Shown: positions 45,904-55,081, counted from the stretch's first letter. The stretch is DNA of 58,350 nt from Acidobacteriota bacterium (GCA_003224085.1 QHYK01000058.1:1-58350), one strand, 5' to 3'. Numbers and translations are program-made. Notes: generated by a model not told the origin, from the sequence alone.

Positions 45904-46869
45904 GTGCAGGCAGGGCTTGAAGTTCGAGAACTTACCGTGGAGTTGCCGACCGGGGCCGGCTGGGTGCGGCCTGTCAGCGAAGTCTCTGCGCGCATCAACG
46001 CGGGCGAATCGCTGGGACTCGTGGGCGAATCCGGCAGCGGCAAAACCATGCTTTCGCTTGCCCTCATGGGACTGCTTCCTCCCGGTGCCCGCGTCCGCGG
46101 CGAAGCGACGCTCGCGTTCGAGTCGACGGCCATCCAACTCACTGGCCTGGCCGAGCGCGACTGGTGCGACGTCCGCGGCGGGAAAATCGCCATGATTTTT
46201 CAAGAGCCAATGACTTCGCTGAACCCCGTGCTGCGCATCGGCGCGCAAATCGAAGAAGCCATCCGCGCCCATCCTCCGCAACGGAATTCCGGCGAGGTGA
46301 AACGCAAGGCCATCGATTCGCTGCGCCTCGCGGCAATTCCCGAACCTGAAATCCGCGCCGAACAATTTCCGCACCAACTCTCCGGCGGCCTGCGCCAGCG
46401 GGCCATGATTGCCATGGCCCTTTCCGCGGGCCCACGCCTGCTCATCGCCGACGAGCCGACGACCGCCCTCGATGTCACCGTGCAAAAGCAAATCCTGGAT
46501 TTGCTCGATCGCTTGCGGCGCGAATTGAAACTGGGCCTGCTGTTCATCACCCACGATCTCGCGGTCGTCGCAGAAGTCGCCGACCGCGTCGCGGTGATGT
46601 ACGCGGGCCGCATTGTCGAGGAAGGCCCCGCGCACGAAGTCCTGGCCAAGCCGCGGCATCCTTACACGCAAGGGTTATTGAAAGCTTCGCCGACGCGGAA
46701 GCGCGGCGCGCTTACGCCGATTCCCGGCACGGCTCCGCAGCTCGCCGCGCTGCCCCCCGGCTGCGCGTTCGAACCGCGCTGTGAACTGCGGCGCGAGGAA
46801 TGCACCGCGGCGGTCCCGGCGTTGCGCGTGATTGATCCCGCGCACGCCGCCCGCTGCATCTTGGTTTGA
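45904..46869 (+). CDS. Oligopeptide-type ABC transporter ATPase (DppD/OppD-like)
   Basis: A 321-residue nucleotide-binding subunit of the peptide/nickel uptake family. Walker A GESGSGKT is near residues 42-49, the signature LSGGLRQRA near 160, Walker [13 protein letters not shown] near 180, and the H-loop in FITHDLAVV. The C-terminal oligopeptide-transporter tail has the Cys pattern [14 protein letters not shown], which in some members binds an iron-sulfur cluster. The start is GTG at 45904. It pairs with the ATPase starting 22 bases after its stop. No permease or binding protein is in the window. Confidence 0.92.
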   Translation: MQAGLEVRELTVELPTGAGWVRPVSEVSARINAGESLGLVGESGSGKTMLSLALMGLLPPGARVRGEATLAFESTAIQLTGLAERDWCDVRGGKIAMIFQEPMTSLNPVLRIGAQIEEAIRAHPPQRNSGEVKRKAIDSLRLAAIPEPEIRAEQFPHQLSGGLRQRAMIAMALSAGPRLLIADEPTTALDVTVQKQILDLLDRLRRELKLGLLFITHDLAVVAEVADRVAVMYAGRIVEEGPAHEVLAKPRHPYTQGLLKASPTRKRGALTPIPGTAPQLAALPPGCAFEPRCELRREECTAAVPALRVIDPAHAARCILV

Positions 46870-46891
46870 CGAGAAAGGCGATGGCATCCCG

Positions 46892-47695
46892 ATGGAACCG
46901 CTGCTCGCCGTTCGCGATTTGCGCAAGACCTTTCCAAGGGGCGGCGGCCTGTTTGCACAAGACTCGCAGGGCGCGCGCTTCACGGCAGTTGCCGGCGTAA
47001 GCTTCGATGTCTCTCGCGGCGAAACCTTCGCCATCGTCGGCGAAAGCGGCTGCGGCAAGACCACGCTTGCGCGGATGCTCCTGCGCCTCATCGAGCCGGA
47101 TGGCGGCGCGATTCAATTCCAGAACCGTGACCTCCTGGCTCTTCGCGGCAGGGAACTGCGCTCCGAGCGTCGCCGCATGCAAATGGTTTTTCAGGATCCT
47201 TTTGCCTCGCTGAACCCGCGCATGCGCGTGGGCGAGATCGTTGCCGAGCCGCTGGCCATCCACGAACGCGCGCTTTCCACAAGACAGCGCCTCGCGCGTG
47301 CCACCGCCATTCTCGAGCGCGTGGGCCTCAACCGTGACGCGCTCGGCCGCTATCCCCACGAATTTTCCGGAGGCCAGCGCCAGCGCATCGGCATCGCCCG
47401 CGCCCTGATTCTTCAGCCCGGGCTCATTGTGGCCGACGAACCCGTTTCCGCGCTCGACGTTTCCGTCGGCGCGCAAGTGCTTCTGCTTCTTCAGGAACTC
47501 CAACGCGAATTCGCGCTCACATACATTTTTATTTCTCACAGCCTTCCCGTCGTCGCCCAGTTAGCCACGCGCATCGCGGTCATGCGCGCCGGTCAGTTCG
47601 TTGAAACCGGCCCCGCCGAAGAAATCCTTGGCCAGCCGAAAAATCCCTATACCCGCGAACTCCTCGCTGCCGTTCCTGAGCTTCCCCGCGCTTAG
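46892..47695 (+). CDS. Oligopeptide-type ABC transporter ATPase (DppF/OppF-like)
   Basis: A subunit of about 267 residues. The N-terminal [18 protein letters not shown] is typical of DppF/OppF. Walker A GESGCGKT is near 50-57, followed by [20 protein letters not shown], the signature [15 protein letters not shown] near 162, and Walker [13 protein letters not shown]. It is about 50 residues shorter than usual OppF because the C-terminal tail is nearly absent (it ends AVPELPRA). The start at 46892 avoids the overlap of the longer frame. Permeases and the substrate-binding protein are missing, so this pair is orphaned in this window. Confidence 0.92.
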   Translation: MEPLLAVRDLRKTFPRGGGLFAQDSQGARFTAVAGVSFDVSRGETFAIVGESGCGKTTLARMLLRLIEPDGGAIQFQNRDLLALRGRELRSERRRMQMVFQDPFASLNPRMRVGEIVAEPLAIHERALSTRQRLARATAILERVGLNRDALGRYPHEFSGGQRQRIGIARALILQPGLIVADEPVSALDVSVGAQVLLLLQELQREFALTYIFISHSLPVVAQLATRIAVMRAGQFVETGPAEEILGQPKNPYTRELLAAVPELPRA

Positions 47696-47716
47696 AATTT
47701 GCCGAAGATGCAACGG

Positions 47717-47746
47717 CGTGTCATCCCGAGCGGAGCGAGGGATCTG
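47717..47746. repeat. Dispersed REP-like element
   Basis: The sequence around ATCCCGAGCGGAGCGAGGGAT can fold imperfectly on itself. It matches a short element I recall as scattered in intergenic regions of Acidobacteriota and other genomes. Only this copy is in the window, so the repeat status is from memory. Confidence 0.5.
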
Positions 47747-47901
47747 CTTTGGTCTTTTCCGCGCATCTCCTCTGGAGCGGCTGACTGTCGACTGTCAACT
47801 TCCTCCGCGCTACAATTTCTGCGCTGAAATTTTCTCAGGCTCCGGTGCGTATTCCTAAACCAGCAGCTGTAATTTCAAATCTTGTGGTGGAGGAGTCCTC
47901 G

Positions 47902-48647
47902 ATGGCTACCGTCCCTGCCCCTGTGCCCGAAGCGTCGGCTGCAGCCCTCAGCCCTTTTGGCCGTGTTATGGGCGTCCTTTTTACACCCCAGAGCACTTTT
48001 GAAGACATCGTTAGAAAGCCCAGTTGGTTATTGCCGGTCGCTATCTCCATCATCCTCGGTCTCCTCGTTGGTGTGGCCATCAATCAGCGTGTGAATTGGC
48101 GCGTTTTCATGAGCCAGCAGATGGAAAAGAGTCCTAGGGCAGCTCAGTTGTCTTCTGAGCAAAAAGAGCAGCAAATCGAAGCCGGCGCCAAGTTTGGGCC
48201 CATCTCCACGTCTTTGGCACTTTAGGTCCGCTTCTCCTGGGATTGATTGTGAGCCTCATTATGTGGGGCGCGTATAGTCTGCTCGGTGGAATCAGTACGA
48301 ATTTCAGCACCGCCTTCGGCATCACGACGCATGCTTTTCTTACCGGAATAGTCAGCAGCCCGCTGTTCATCCTCATTCTTTATCTCAAGCCGTTTGGCAC
48401 CGCCGACCTCGATAATCCCCTGGCCGCCAACTTGGCCGCTATTCTTCCCGAAGATTCGGCAAAGTGGCTGGTTGCGCTATGCAAGTCTTTCGATATTTTT
48501 GTTTTTTGGACGCTGATTTTGCTGGCCATTGGGTTCGCGGCGGTAAATCCCAAAAAGCTGAAGGGCGCTAAGTCCTTCACTATCGCCTTCAGTGTCTGGG
48601 CCCTCTATATTGTCTGTCGCGTAGGTTGGGCCTTGCTCTTCTCCTGA
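47902..48647 (+). pseudogene. YIP1-family membrane protein gene with a frameshift
   Basis: Two adjacent frames form one protein of about 245 residues. The first starts ATG 47902 (GGAGGAG six bases upstream) and reads a cytoplasmic N-terminus and one helix (FTPQSTFEDIVRKPSWLLPV), ending at TAG 48223-48225. The second, in another frame, reads VFGTLGPLLLGLIVSLIMWG and three more helices, ending at 48647. The join is near 48207-48215, where one missing base (or a minus-one shift) would restore VFGTLGP. YIP1 proteins have four to five helices. Without the shift neither half is a complete membrane protein. A sequencing error is as likely as a real mutation; no slippery heptamer is evident. Confidence 0.75.
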
Positions 48648-48659
48648 TACACTGAGCGG

Positions 48660-49802
48660 GTGCCTTTTTCCTTTGAAGTCCTGAAAACGGACCCTGCCGG
48701 CGCGCGCCGCGGCCGTCTCAGAACGCCGCACGGCACGGTCGAGACTCCGTTCTTTCTGCCCGTCGGCACGCAAGCCACTGTCAAAGCGCTCACGCAGGAA
48801 GCGCTCGAGGAGCTCGGCGCCGAAATCATCCTTGCGAACACCTATCATCTGTATTTGCGTCCGGGCCATGAACTGATTCGCCGCCTCGGCGGCTTGCATC
48901 CATTTATGTCCTGGCCCCGCGCCATCCTGACTGATTCTGGCGGCTACCAGGTCTTCAGCCTTTCCGAACTTCGCAAAGTCACCGACGAAGGCGTGCGCTT
49001 CCGGTCGCATCTGGACGGCTCCGAACATTTGCTCACTCCCGAAAAAGCAGCCGAGATTCAGCTCGCGTTGGGTTCGGACATCGCCATGGTGCTCGACCAA
49101 TGCATTGAAACTCCCGCCCCTCGCGAACAAGCCGAAGCTGCGCTCCGGCGCACTACCGCTTGGGCGCGCCGCGCCCGCGAATATTTTCAACAATCCGCCA
49201 AGCGGAACGGCGATTCCCGAGCGCAATGGCAATTTGGCATCGTGCAAGGCGCTACCTTCCCCGACTTGCGCCGCGAAAGCGCCCGCCAGCTTCTCGATCT
49301 CGACTTTCCCGGTTACGCCGTGGGCGGCCTCGCCGTCGGCGAGCCGCACGAAGTTACTTGCGAAATGACCGCCGAAGTCACCGCGCTGCTCCCCAAGGAT
49401 CGTCCGCGCTATCTCATGGGCGCCGGCCGCCCGGAGCAAATTGCGGACTACTTCGCTCTAGGCATCGACATGATGGATTGTGTCTTGCCCACGCGCGCGG
49501 CGCGACACGCCTGTCTCTACACCAGTGAAGGCCGCGTGCTCATCAAGAACTCGCGCTACGCCGAAGACCGGCGGCCCATCGATTCGAATTGTTCCTGCAG
49601 CGTTTGCCGCCGCTACACGCGCGCCTATCTCCGCCATCTGTTTGCCGCTGGCGAGATGACCGCGGCTATTCTTGCGACCCACCACAACGTCCACTTTTAC
49701 CTTGACATCATGCGAGGAATCCGAGAGGCTATCGAGTTTGGGAACCTGGCGAATTTTTCGTCTGAGATGCACGCGCGTTACGCTGCCGACCCAGCCCTGT
49801 AG
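48660..49802 (+). CDS. tgt: Queuine/preQ1 tRNA-ribosyltransferase
   Basis: A 380-residue enzyme that swaps guanine 34 of tRNAs with GUN anticodons for preQ1. The active-site regions are DSGGYQVFSLSEL near residue 95, the base-recognition segment with GGLAVGEP, and the nucleophile region GIDMMDCVLPTRAARHA. The zinc ligands are in CSCSVCRRYTRAYLRHLF plus the late His. The start is GTG at 48660, 12 bases after the YIP1 stop. It leads the conserved tgt-yajC-secD-secF order. Its stop codon lies in a long inverted repeat (49792-49855). Confidence 0.96.
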   Translation: MPFSFEVLKTDPAGARRGRLRTPHGTVETPFFLPVGTQATVKALTQEALEELGAEIILANTYHLYLRPGHELIRRLGGLHPFMSWPRAILTDSGGYQVFSLSELRKVTDEGVRFRSHLDGSEHLLTPEKAAEIQLALGSDIAMVLDQCIETPAPREQAEAALRRTTAWARRAREYFQQSAKRNGDSRAQWQFGIVQGATFPDLRRESARQLLDLDFPGYAVGGLAVGEPHEVTCEMTAEVTALLPKDRPRYLMGAGRPEQIADYFALGIDMMDCVLPTRAARHACLYTSEGRVLIKNSRYAEDRRPIDSNCSCSVCRRYTRAYLRHLFAAGEMTAAILATHHNVHFYLDIMRGIREAIEFGNLANFSSEMHARYAADPAL

Positions 49803-49855
49803 CTCAGGCCTGCGGGTTTTCTAGCTCGGCTACGGCCTTGAGCTTTGCAGGGCTG
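49792..49855. repeat. Long imperfect inverted repeat across the tgt stop codon
   Basis: CAGCCCTG (49792-49799) and AGCTCAGGCC (49801-49810) are complementary to GGCCTTGAGCT (49835-49845, one bulge) and CAGGGCTG (49848-49855). A small inner stem (TAGC/GCTA) is possible. No T-run follows, so it is not a classical terminator; it may stabilise or process the mRNA between tgt and yajC. Confidence 0.7.
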
Positions 49856-50136
49856 GGGGAGGGAAGCTGTCGGCTCAAAGCCAACGGCCTCCGCGGGGCA
49901 CCAAGTCGATTCCGGCTTTGTCGGAGTTGCCCATAAAGAAGAAGTCCGCCCGAGTAGGGAAGCCGGCCATTTCGGCCTGCCGTCGAGTTGGCTTTTTCTT
50001 CTGGCGTGGGACGACCGCGCCGAGGGCCTCTTAGCTTGCAAAATCGCAAGGAACGGACGGAAACTGAGAGTTTAGAGTAACGGTAGAGAGAAAGTTTTTG
50101 ATGGAGAGCCGAGAACGGATAACCGAAAAACAGGTC
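49803..50136 (+). other. Intergenic region between tgt and yajC
   Basis: About 330 bases. It holds the 3' half of the inverted repeat and a GGCC-ATTTC-GGCC hairpin near 49965-49980. Frames on both strands here (for example the minus-strand one with VGFEPTASLPQ) follow from the repeat structure and have no gene-like start. No tRNA could be folded. The final 40 bases may be the N-terminal extension of yajC if an earlier start (50101) is used. Confidence 0.5.
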
Positions 50137-50448
50137 ATGACGGCGGCAACCCTTTTTCAAACATCAAGCGGCGGCTTCGGCACCTTCCTGGTCCCGCTGG
50201 CGCTCATGTTTGGCATCATGTATTTCATGGTGATCATGCCTCAGCAGCGCCAGCGCAAAAAGACACAGGCGATGCTCTCCGCCCTTAAGACCGGCGACAA
50301 GGTCATTACCGGCAGCGGCATTTACGGCACCATCAGCGGCCTCGATGGAGAAGCAGTTATTCTGAAGATCTCCTCGGAGCCGCAAGTTAAAATTCGAGTC
50401 GCGCGTGCGGCGATTGCACAGGTGGAGACATCGGAAGATGCAAAATAA
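50137..50448 (+). CDS. yajC: Preprotein translocase subunit YajC
   Basis: A protein of about 103 residues with one membrane helix (FLVPLALMFGIMYFMVIM) followed by PQQRQRKKTQAMLSALKTGD and the conserved GDKVITGSGIYGTI. It is an accessory of SecDF-YajC at the inner membrane. The start is uncertain (ATG 50101 or 50137); neither has a strong SD, and I prefer the shorter because it matches usual lengths. secD follows 36 bases later. Confidence 0.92.
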   Translation: MTAATLFQTSSGGFGTFLVPLALMFGIMYFMVIMPQQRQRKKTQAMLSALKTGDKVITGSGIYGTISGLDGEAVILKISSEPQVKIRVARAAIAQVETSEDAK

Positions 50449-50484
50449 TCCCACCGTTCGCCGCAGGCGCCCGATTTTCCAACC

Positions 50485-52113
50485 ATGAAACCCCATCTCA
50501 AATGGAAAGCGCTGTTCATTCTTGTTGTTATCGTCTTGTGCATTTATTTCCTTTTCGGCTATCCGACCTTCCCCACTTCGTTCGCGCAGGTGAAAGACAA
50601 TTTCAAGAATCAGATTAAGCTTGGCCTGGACCTCCAGGGTGGGAGCCACTTGGTTCTTCAGGTTCAGGTGCGGGAAGCCATCGCGCAGGAAACCGACACT
50701 ACCGTCGACCGCATCACCACCATGCTGCGCAGCAAAAATGTCCACTACGACGAAGTTCGCCGCATCGACGACCTGCACATCCTGGTCAAGAATATTGACC
50801 CCGCCCAATACAGCACGTTGAGCGACCTCATCAGCGCGCAATACAACAATGTTTGGGATGTCTCCCCCGCCGCGGGGGAGCCCAACAGCTACACTTTGAC
50901 CCTTCGCCCCAGCGCCATCGCCGCCATTCAAGAACAAACGATGACGCAGGCGAGAGAAACCATCGAGCAGCGCATCAATGCTTTGGGACTTACCGAACCC
51001 ACGGTTGTGCCGCGCGGAGGCCGCGACGCCAATGAAATCCTGGTGCAGTTGCCTGGCGTCGGCGATACCGCCGAAGCCAAAGCAGTAATTCAGGCTGGCG
51101 GCCAGTTGGAGCTGCGCCTGGTCAGGGATCCCGCCACGTATCCCTCCGTTGCCGCTTATATGGCACAGCACACCGTGCTTCCTGCTGGTGCCGAACTGCT
51201 GCCGGCCTGCCCGGACAACCGCGTTCGCACTTCTGACACGGGAGACGTTTGGTATGTCCTGGATCGCGCCCCGATCGTAACTGGCCGCGATTTGCGCACT
51301 GCGGTTGAGAATCGCAACGCTCGGAATCCCGGTAGCTGGCAAGTGGATTTCACGCTCTCGCCGGAAGCCGCCCGGCGGTTCGGCCCCTTCACGCAACAGA
51401 ACATCGGTAATAGCATGGCCATTGTCCTCGACCATTGCGTCAAGTCCGCCCCGGTCATCAACGGCCGCATCGACGATTCGGGAATGATTGAAGGGAGTTT
51501 CAGTCAGCAGAGCGCCCACGACTTGGCCCTGGTGCTTCGCGCCGGCGCGCTTCCCGCGTCCATTAAATATCTCGAAGAGCGTACCGTTGGGCCTTCGCTT
51601 GGCGCAGACTCCATCCGGCACGGCGTACAAGCTTCGGTCCTAAGCCTCCTCGTCGTGATGATTTTCATGCTGATCTATTACCGGATGTCAGGTGGCAATG
51701 CCGTCCTGGCCTTGATCCTCAACCTCATCATTCTCCTTGCCGTCATGGCGCTATTTGGCGCCGTGCTGACCCTCCCGGGCATCGCGGGCGTCATCCTTAC
51801 CATCGGCATGGGCGTGGACTCCAACGTGCTGGTCTTTGAGCGGATCCGCGAAGAAATCCGCAACGGCAAATCCTCGGCCGCGGCGGTGGATGCCGGTTTC
51901 GACAATGCCTTCCGGACCATCATCGACACGCACGTCACCACCGTCGTTTCCGCCGCCTTCTTGGGCTTCTTCGGAACGGGCCCCATCCGCGGCTTTGCCA
52001 TCACCCTGGTCGTTGGTTTGGTTGCCAATATCTTTACCGCGGTCTACGTGTCCAAGACGATTTTCCAGTATCACCTGACCAAGATGGACCGTCAGGCGGA
52101 ATTGAGTATTTAG
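50485..52113 (+). CDS. secD: Protein translocase subunit SecD
   Basis: A 542-residue subunit that uses the proton motive force to help pull proteins out of SecYEG. Helix 1 is KALFILVVIVLCIYFLFGY, then LGLDLQGGSHLVLQV (the GLDLxGG signature), a large periplasmic P1 domain of about 300 residues, and five C-terminal helices with VTTVVSAAFLGFFGTGPIRG. The stop TAG is followed immediately by the ATG of a 48-residue frame that ends inside secF. Confidence 0.97.
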   Translation: MKPHLKWKALFILVVIVLCIYFLFGYPTFPTSFAQVKDNFKNQIKLGLDLQGGSHLVLQVQVREAIAQETDTTVDRITTMLRSKNVHYDEVRRIDDLHILVKNIDPAQYSTLSDLISAQYNNVWDVSPAAGEPNSYTLTLRPSAIAAIQEQTMTQARETIEQRINALGLTEPTVVPRGGRDANEILVQLPGVGDTAEAKAVIQAGGQLELRLVRDPATYPSVAAYMAQHTVLPAGAELLPACPDNRVRTSDTGDVWYVLDRAPIVTGRDLRTAVENRNARNPGSWQVDFTLSPEAARRFGPFTQQNIGNSMAIVLDHCVKSAPVINGRIDDSGMIEGSFSQQSAHDLALVLRAGALPASIKYLEERTVGPSLGADSIRHGVQASVLSLLVVMIFMLIYYRMSGGNAVLALILNLIILLAVMALFGAVLTLPGIAGVILTIGMGVDSNVLVFERIREEIRNGKSSAAAVDAGFDNAFRTIIDTHVTTVVSAAFLGFFGTGPIRGFAITLVVGLVANIFTAVYVSKTIFQYHLTKMDRQAELSI

Positions 52114-52260
52114 ATGCGTACTACAACTGCCAAAGCGGGTGTCCTGCCGGCCTCTACACCAACGGGCGGTAGGTTCAACGGCCCGGTCCGGACCGGGAAC
52201 ATTCTGCCGCCGGCGGTGTCTAAGGGAAGGAAGCTAGGAAGGCATGATCGAGCTCTTTAA
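52114..52260 (+). CDS. Possible 48-residue ORF linking secD and secF
   Basis: A frame starting with ATG directly after the secD stop and ending with TAA 52258-52260, sixteen bases inside secF. It is basic and Gly/Pro/Thr-rich (MRTTTAKAGVLPASTPTGG at the start, VSKGRKLGRHDRAL at the end) and lacks membrane segments. It might be translated by termination-reinitiation and so couple secD to secF, or be chance. The same stretch contains the palindrome at 52182-52197. There is no family match. Confidence 0.3.
   Translation: MRTTTAKAGVLPASTPTGGRFNGPVRTGNILPPAVSKGRKLGRHDRAL
52182..52197. repeat. Perfect 16-base palindrome between secD and secF
   Basis: CCCGGTCCGGACCGGG is fully self-complementary and GC-rich. 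It could act as an mRNA hairpin or a protein-binding site in the 130-base gap of the sec operon. Confidence 0.7.
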
Positions 52261-53488
52261 GCAGCCCAATCTCGATTGGATGGGCAAGGCCAAGTATTTC
52301 TACGCCCTGAGCGGTATTCTTCTTCTCGCCGGATGGACTTCGATTCTCTTCGGACGCGGCATTAAGTACGGAATCGACTTTAGCGGTGGCGCAAACGTGG
52401 ACGTTCGCTTCGCAAATCCGCCCAATCTTGACAAGCTCCGCAGCGGTCTTTCGGCCCAGGGGATTGGCAACAGCGAAATCCAGCCCATCCGCGATATCGG
52501 CAGTTCCAGCAACAGCGAGGTGCTCATCTTTGTGGAAAGCAAAGGGCAGGATGAGAATGTAGCCAGGGCTAAAGTGCTGGATGCTCTGAATGCCACGTAC
52601 GGAGTAGGAAGCTCGGGCAAGCCGGACTTTAACTTCGCCACACCCTCCTCTCTCGCGGCTGTGCTTACAGAAAAAGATCCTTTGTTCCTCTCCGTCAATG
52701 CGGGTGATCGTTACCGCCAGCTTGCCAAGGCCATTCTCGACTATCGCGACACCAACGCGAACGGCATCGTCACGAATTTCGATGATCTGGGGAAAGTTCC
52801 CGGTGTAACGCCCGCTGTTCTGAGCGTCATCAAGTCAAGTTTTTCTCAGGGTCCTTTCGCCATTCGTAAGACGGAGGTTGTCGGGCCTAAGGTTGGCGCC
52901 GAGCTTCGGAAGCAGGCCGTCCTGGTTACCCTCTATGCGCTCGGCGGCATGCTGGTATATATTGCCTTCCGATTCGAATGGGTCTACGGAGCTGCCGCGG
53001 TTCTTGCCGTGTTTCACGACGTGCTGATCACTTTGGGATTTTTCTCGCTGCTGCGTTTCGAGATTTCCCTAACGGTGATCGCGGCGCTCCTTACGCTGGT
53101 TGGTTATTCCATGAACGACACCATTGTTATCTTCGATCGCATTCGTGAGAACAACCGCTTGCTGCGCAGAGAGCCGTTCGACGTCGTGGTCAACAAGTCC
53201 ATCAACCAAACTCTTTCGCGAACCATCTTAACGAGTGGTCTGACTTTCCTTACCGTGCTCGTCCTGTTCCTGATGGGCGGCCAGGTGCTTCGTGCTTTCT
53301 CCTTTGCCCTGGTGGTAGGGATTATAGTAGGAACATATTCCAGTTTTGGTATTGCCGCTCCCATAGTGGTCGCCTGGAATCGCTGGCGCGGCCATGGCGT
53401 GGTGGCAGGCAGCGGTCCCGCAGCCGGCAACAAGAACCGGGGAAGTGAAAACGTCACCGCGCGTCTCGCTCCCGCCGGCAGGAGGTAA
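52244..53488 (+). CDS. secF: Protein translocase subunit SecF
   Basis: A 414-residue partner of SecD. Helix 1 is FYALSGILLLAGWTSILFG, followed by the hallmark YGIDFSGGANVDVRF. Later helices include FRFEWVYGAAAVLAVFHDVL and the motif LLTLVGYSMNDTIVIFDRIR. It is about 100 residues longer than a standard SecF, the extra length lying in the periplasmic domain (residues about 115-205). Its C-terminal tail is basic and Gly/Asn-rich. The stop lies seven bases before the tonB-like gene, whose SD begins just upstream of that stop. Confidence 0.96.
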   Translation: MIELFKQPNLDWMGKAKYFYALSGILLLAGWTSILFGRGIKYGIDFSGGANVDVRFANPPNLDKLRSGLSAQGIGNSEIQPIRDIGSSSNSEVLIFVESKGQDENVARAKVLDALNATYGVGSSGKPDFNFATPSSLAAVLTEKDPLFLSVNAGDRYRQLAKAILDYRDTNANGIVTNFDDLGKVPGVTPAVLSVIKSSFSQGPFAIRKTEVVGPKVGAELRKQAVLVTLYALGGMLVYIAFRFEWVYGAAAVLAVFHDVLITLGFFSLLRFEISLTVIAALLTLVGYSMNDTIVIFDRIRENNRLLRREPFDVVVNKSINQTLSRTILTSGLTFLTVLVLFLMGGQVLRAFSFALVVGIIVGTYSSFGIAAPIVVAWNRWRGHGVVAGSGPAAGNKNRGSENVTARLAPAGRR

Positions 53489-53494
53489 GCATCC

Positions 53495-54232
53495 ATGTTT
53501 GAAGAGATGGTCGTTTCGAGCCCGCATCCCACAAAGACAAAGAAGCCGGTCACGGTTTTGCTGTCTGCGGTGTTTCAGTTGGTCTTTTTGGGAATCCTGA
53601 TGCTCATCCCGCTGATTTACACCGAAGGGCTGCCCAAAACAATGATGGCCACTATGCTGACCGCGCCGCCTCCTCCGCCGCCCCCGCCACCCCCGCCAGC
53701 GGCCGTTCAGATCGTCAAGGTGCGGCCGCAGGTCCACTTGATGGATGCCGGCAAACTGATGCAGCCCAAGGTGATCCCGAAGGAAGTCAAGATTATTAAG
53801 GAAGAGGCGGAGCCCGACATGGGCGCGGTAGGCGCCGTGGGCGGCGTTCCCGGCGGTGTGGCCGGTGGTTCGATGGGCGGCGTTCTTGGCGGTGTTCTCG
53901 GTGGTGTGGGTACCGCGCCGCCGCCAAAGCCCAAGCCAACTGGTCCGGTTCGCATCGGCGGAAACGTGCAGGCGGCCAAACTGGTGAATCGCATCACGCC
54001 CATCTATCCGCCGTTGGCGCGTCAAACTCGCATTTCGGGCACGGTCCGCTTGCATGCCATCATCAGCAAGGATGGCTCGATTCAGCAACTGGAAGTGATA
54101 TCCGGCCACCCGCTCTTGCAGCAGGCGGCGCTTGACGCCGTTCGTCAGTGGCGCTATCAGCCGACTCTTCTCAACGGCGAGCCGGTGGAAGTGGACACCA
54201 CGATCGACGTTATCTTTTCTTTGAACCAGTAG
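53495..54232 (+). CDS. TonB-family energy-transducing protein
   Basis: A 245-residue protein with a cytoplasmic N-terminus, one helix (VTVLLSAVFQLVFLGILMLI), then eleven consecutive Pro residues near 59-69, a Gly/Val-rich spacer (GGVPGGVAGGSMGGVLGGVL), and the TonB C-terminal domain (ITPIYPPLARQTRISGTVRL, then ALDAVRQWRYQPTLLNGEPV). It should couple proton motive force to outer-membrane receptors together with the ExbB/ExbD genes that follow. GGAGG lies nine bases before the ATG. The polyPro segment is shorter than in enterobacterial TonB and the spacer is unusual in being Gly-rich. Confidence 0.93.
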   Translation: MFEEMVVSSPHPTKTKKPVTVLLSAVFQLVFLGILMLIPLIYTEGLPKTMMATMLTAPPPPPPPPPPPAAVQIVKVRPQVHLMDAGKLMQPKVIPKEVKIIKEEAEPDMGAVGAVGGVPGGVAGGSMGGVLGGVLGGVGTAPPPKPKPTGPVRIGGNVQAAKLVNRITPIYPPLARQTRISGTVRLHAIISKDGSIQQLEVISGHPLLQQAALDAVRQWRYQPTLLNGEPVEVDTTIDVIFSLNQ

Positions 54233-54352
54233 TACGGTCTGGCGCGCCGGCCGTGGGCATGCGCGCCAGCCCGCGCAGTAAATTAGAGCAAACACTCTCG
54301 CGTATCCTCCAGCCACCGCCGGAGGGTCGCTTGAAACTTAAGGAGCAAACGA

Positions 54353-55069
54353 ATGGTAGCCACTCTCAATCTCTTCTCGGCCCTGCTCCTGCAGGGCGGT
54401 AACTGGGACCTCCGCGGCATGATCCACAACATGGGGACGCTGGCGCTGACCGTGGTCGTCATCCTCTTTCTTCTATCCGTTTATTCTTTCGGAGTCATGA
54501 TCGACCGCGCCTTGATGTACAGCGCGGCGCGCAAGCAGTCGCGCATATTTGTGCAGCAGGTGGCCGGCGCGCTCAAGGACGGCAAGCTCGATGAAGCCAT
54601 CGCCATTGCCGAACGCAACAAGAAGAGCCACATCGCCAAGGTCGTGGCCACCGGGCTCTCGGAATTTCAGTCGGCTTCGCAGCAGGTTTCGGACTCCGAC
54701 GTGATCGACGCCGCCAAGCGCGGTCTCGAGCGCTCCGTCGCCATCGTCCATGCCGAAATGAAGCGCGGCCTTTCCGCTCTCGCCACCATCGGTTCCACAG
54801 CGCCGTTCGTCGGCTTGTTTGGCACCGTGGTAGGCATCTTGAACGCGTTTAAGGGCATCGAGACGCAGAAGGCCACCGGTCTGTCGGCCGTCGCGGGCGG
54901 TATCGCGGAAGCCCTGGTCACCACCGCTTTCGGTCTTCTCGTGGCCGTCCCTGCCGTCTGGGCTTACAACTATTTCACCAACAAGGTGGAAGCCTTCGAC
55001 GTGGAGATGGACAACTCTTCGATGGAGCTGATCAACTACTTCATCCTGCGGCGCGGCGCCAAGCGGTAG
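54353..55069 (+). CDS. exbB: ExbB/TolQ/MotA-family proton channel protein
   Basis: A 238-residue membrane protein. Helix 1 is in MIHNMGTLALTVVVILFLLS, then a cytoplasmic helical domain, and helices 2-3 contain TIGSTAPFVGLFGTVVGILN and VTTAFGLLVAVPAVWAYNYF, the conserved MotA/TolQ/ExbB block. With ExbD it forms the stator that powers TonB. AAGGAGCAAACGA precedes the ATG. It lies between tonB (120 bases) and the first exbD (12 bases). Confidence 0.95.
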   Translation: MVATLNLFSALLLQGGNWDLRGMIHNMGTLALTVVVILFLLSVYSFGVMIDRALMYSAARKQSRIFVQQVAGALKDGKLDEAIAIAERNKKSHIAKVVATGLSEFQSASQQVSDSDVIDAAKRGLERSVAIVHAEMKRGLSALATIGSTAPFVGLFGTVVGILNAFKGIETQKATGLSAVAGGIAEALVTTAFGLLVAVPAVWAYNYFTNKVEAFDVEMDNSSMELINYFILRRGAKR

Positions 55070-55081
55070 CGGGAGTTAACC

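Noticed and set aside
49780-50075. A tRNA-like look (TAGCTCAG, and a VGFEPT-type frame) downstream of tgt
   Set aside because: No complete cloverleaf with anticodon and T-arm could be drawn. The pattern comes from the long inverted repeat.
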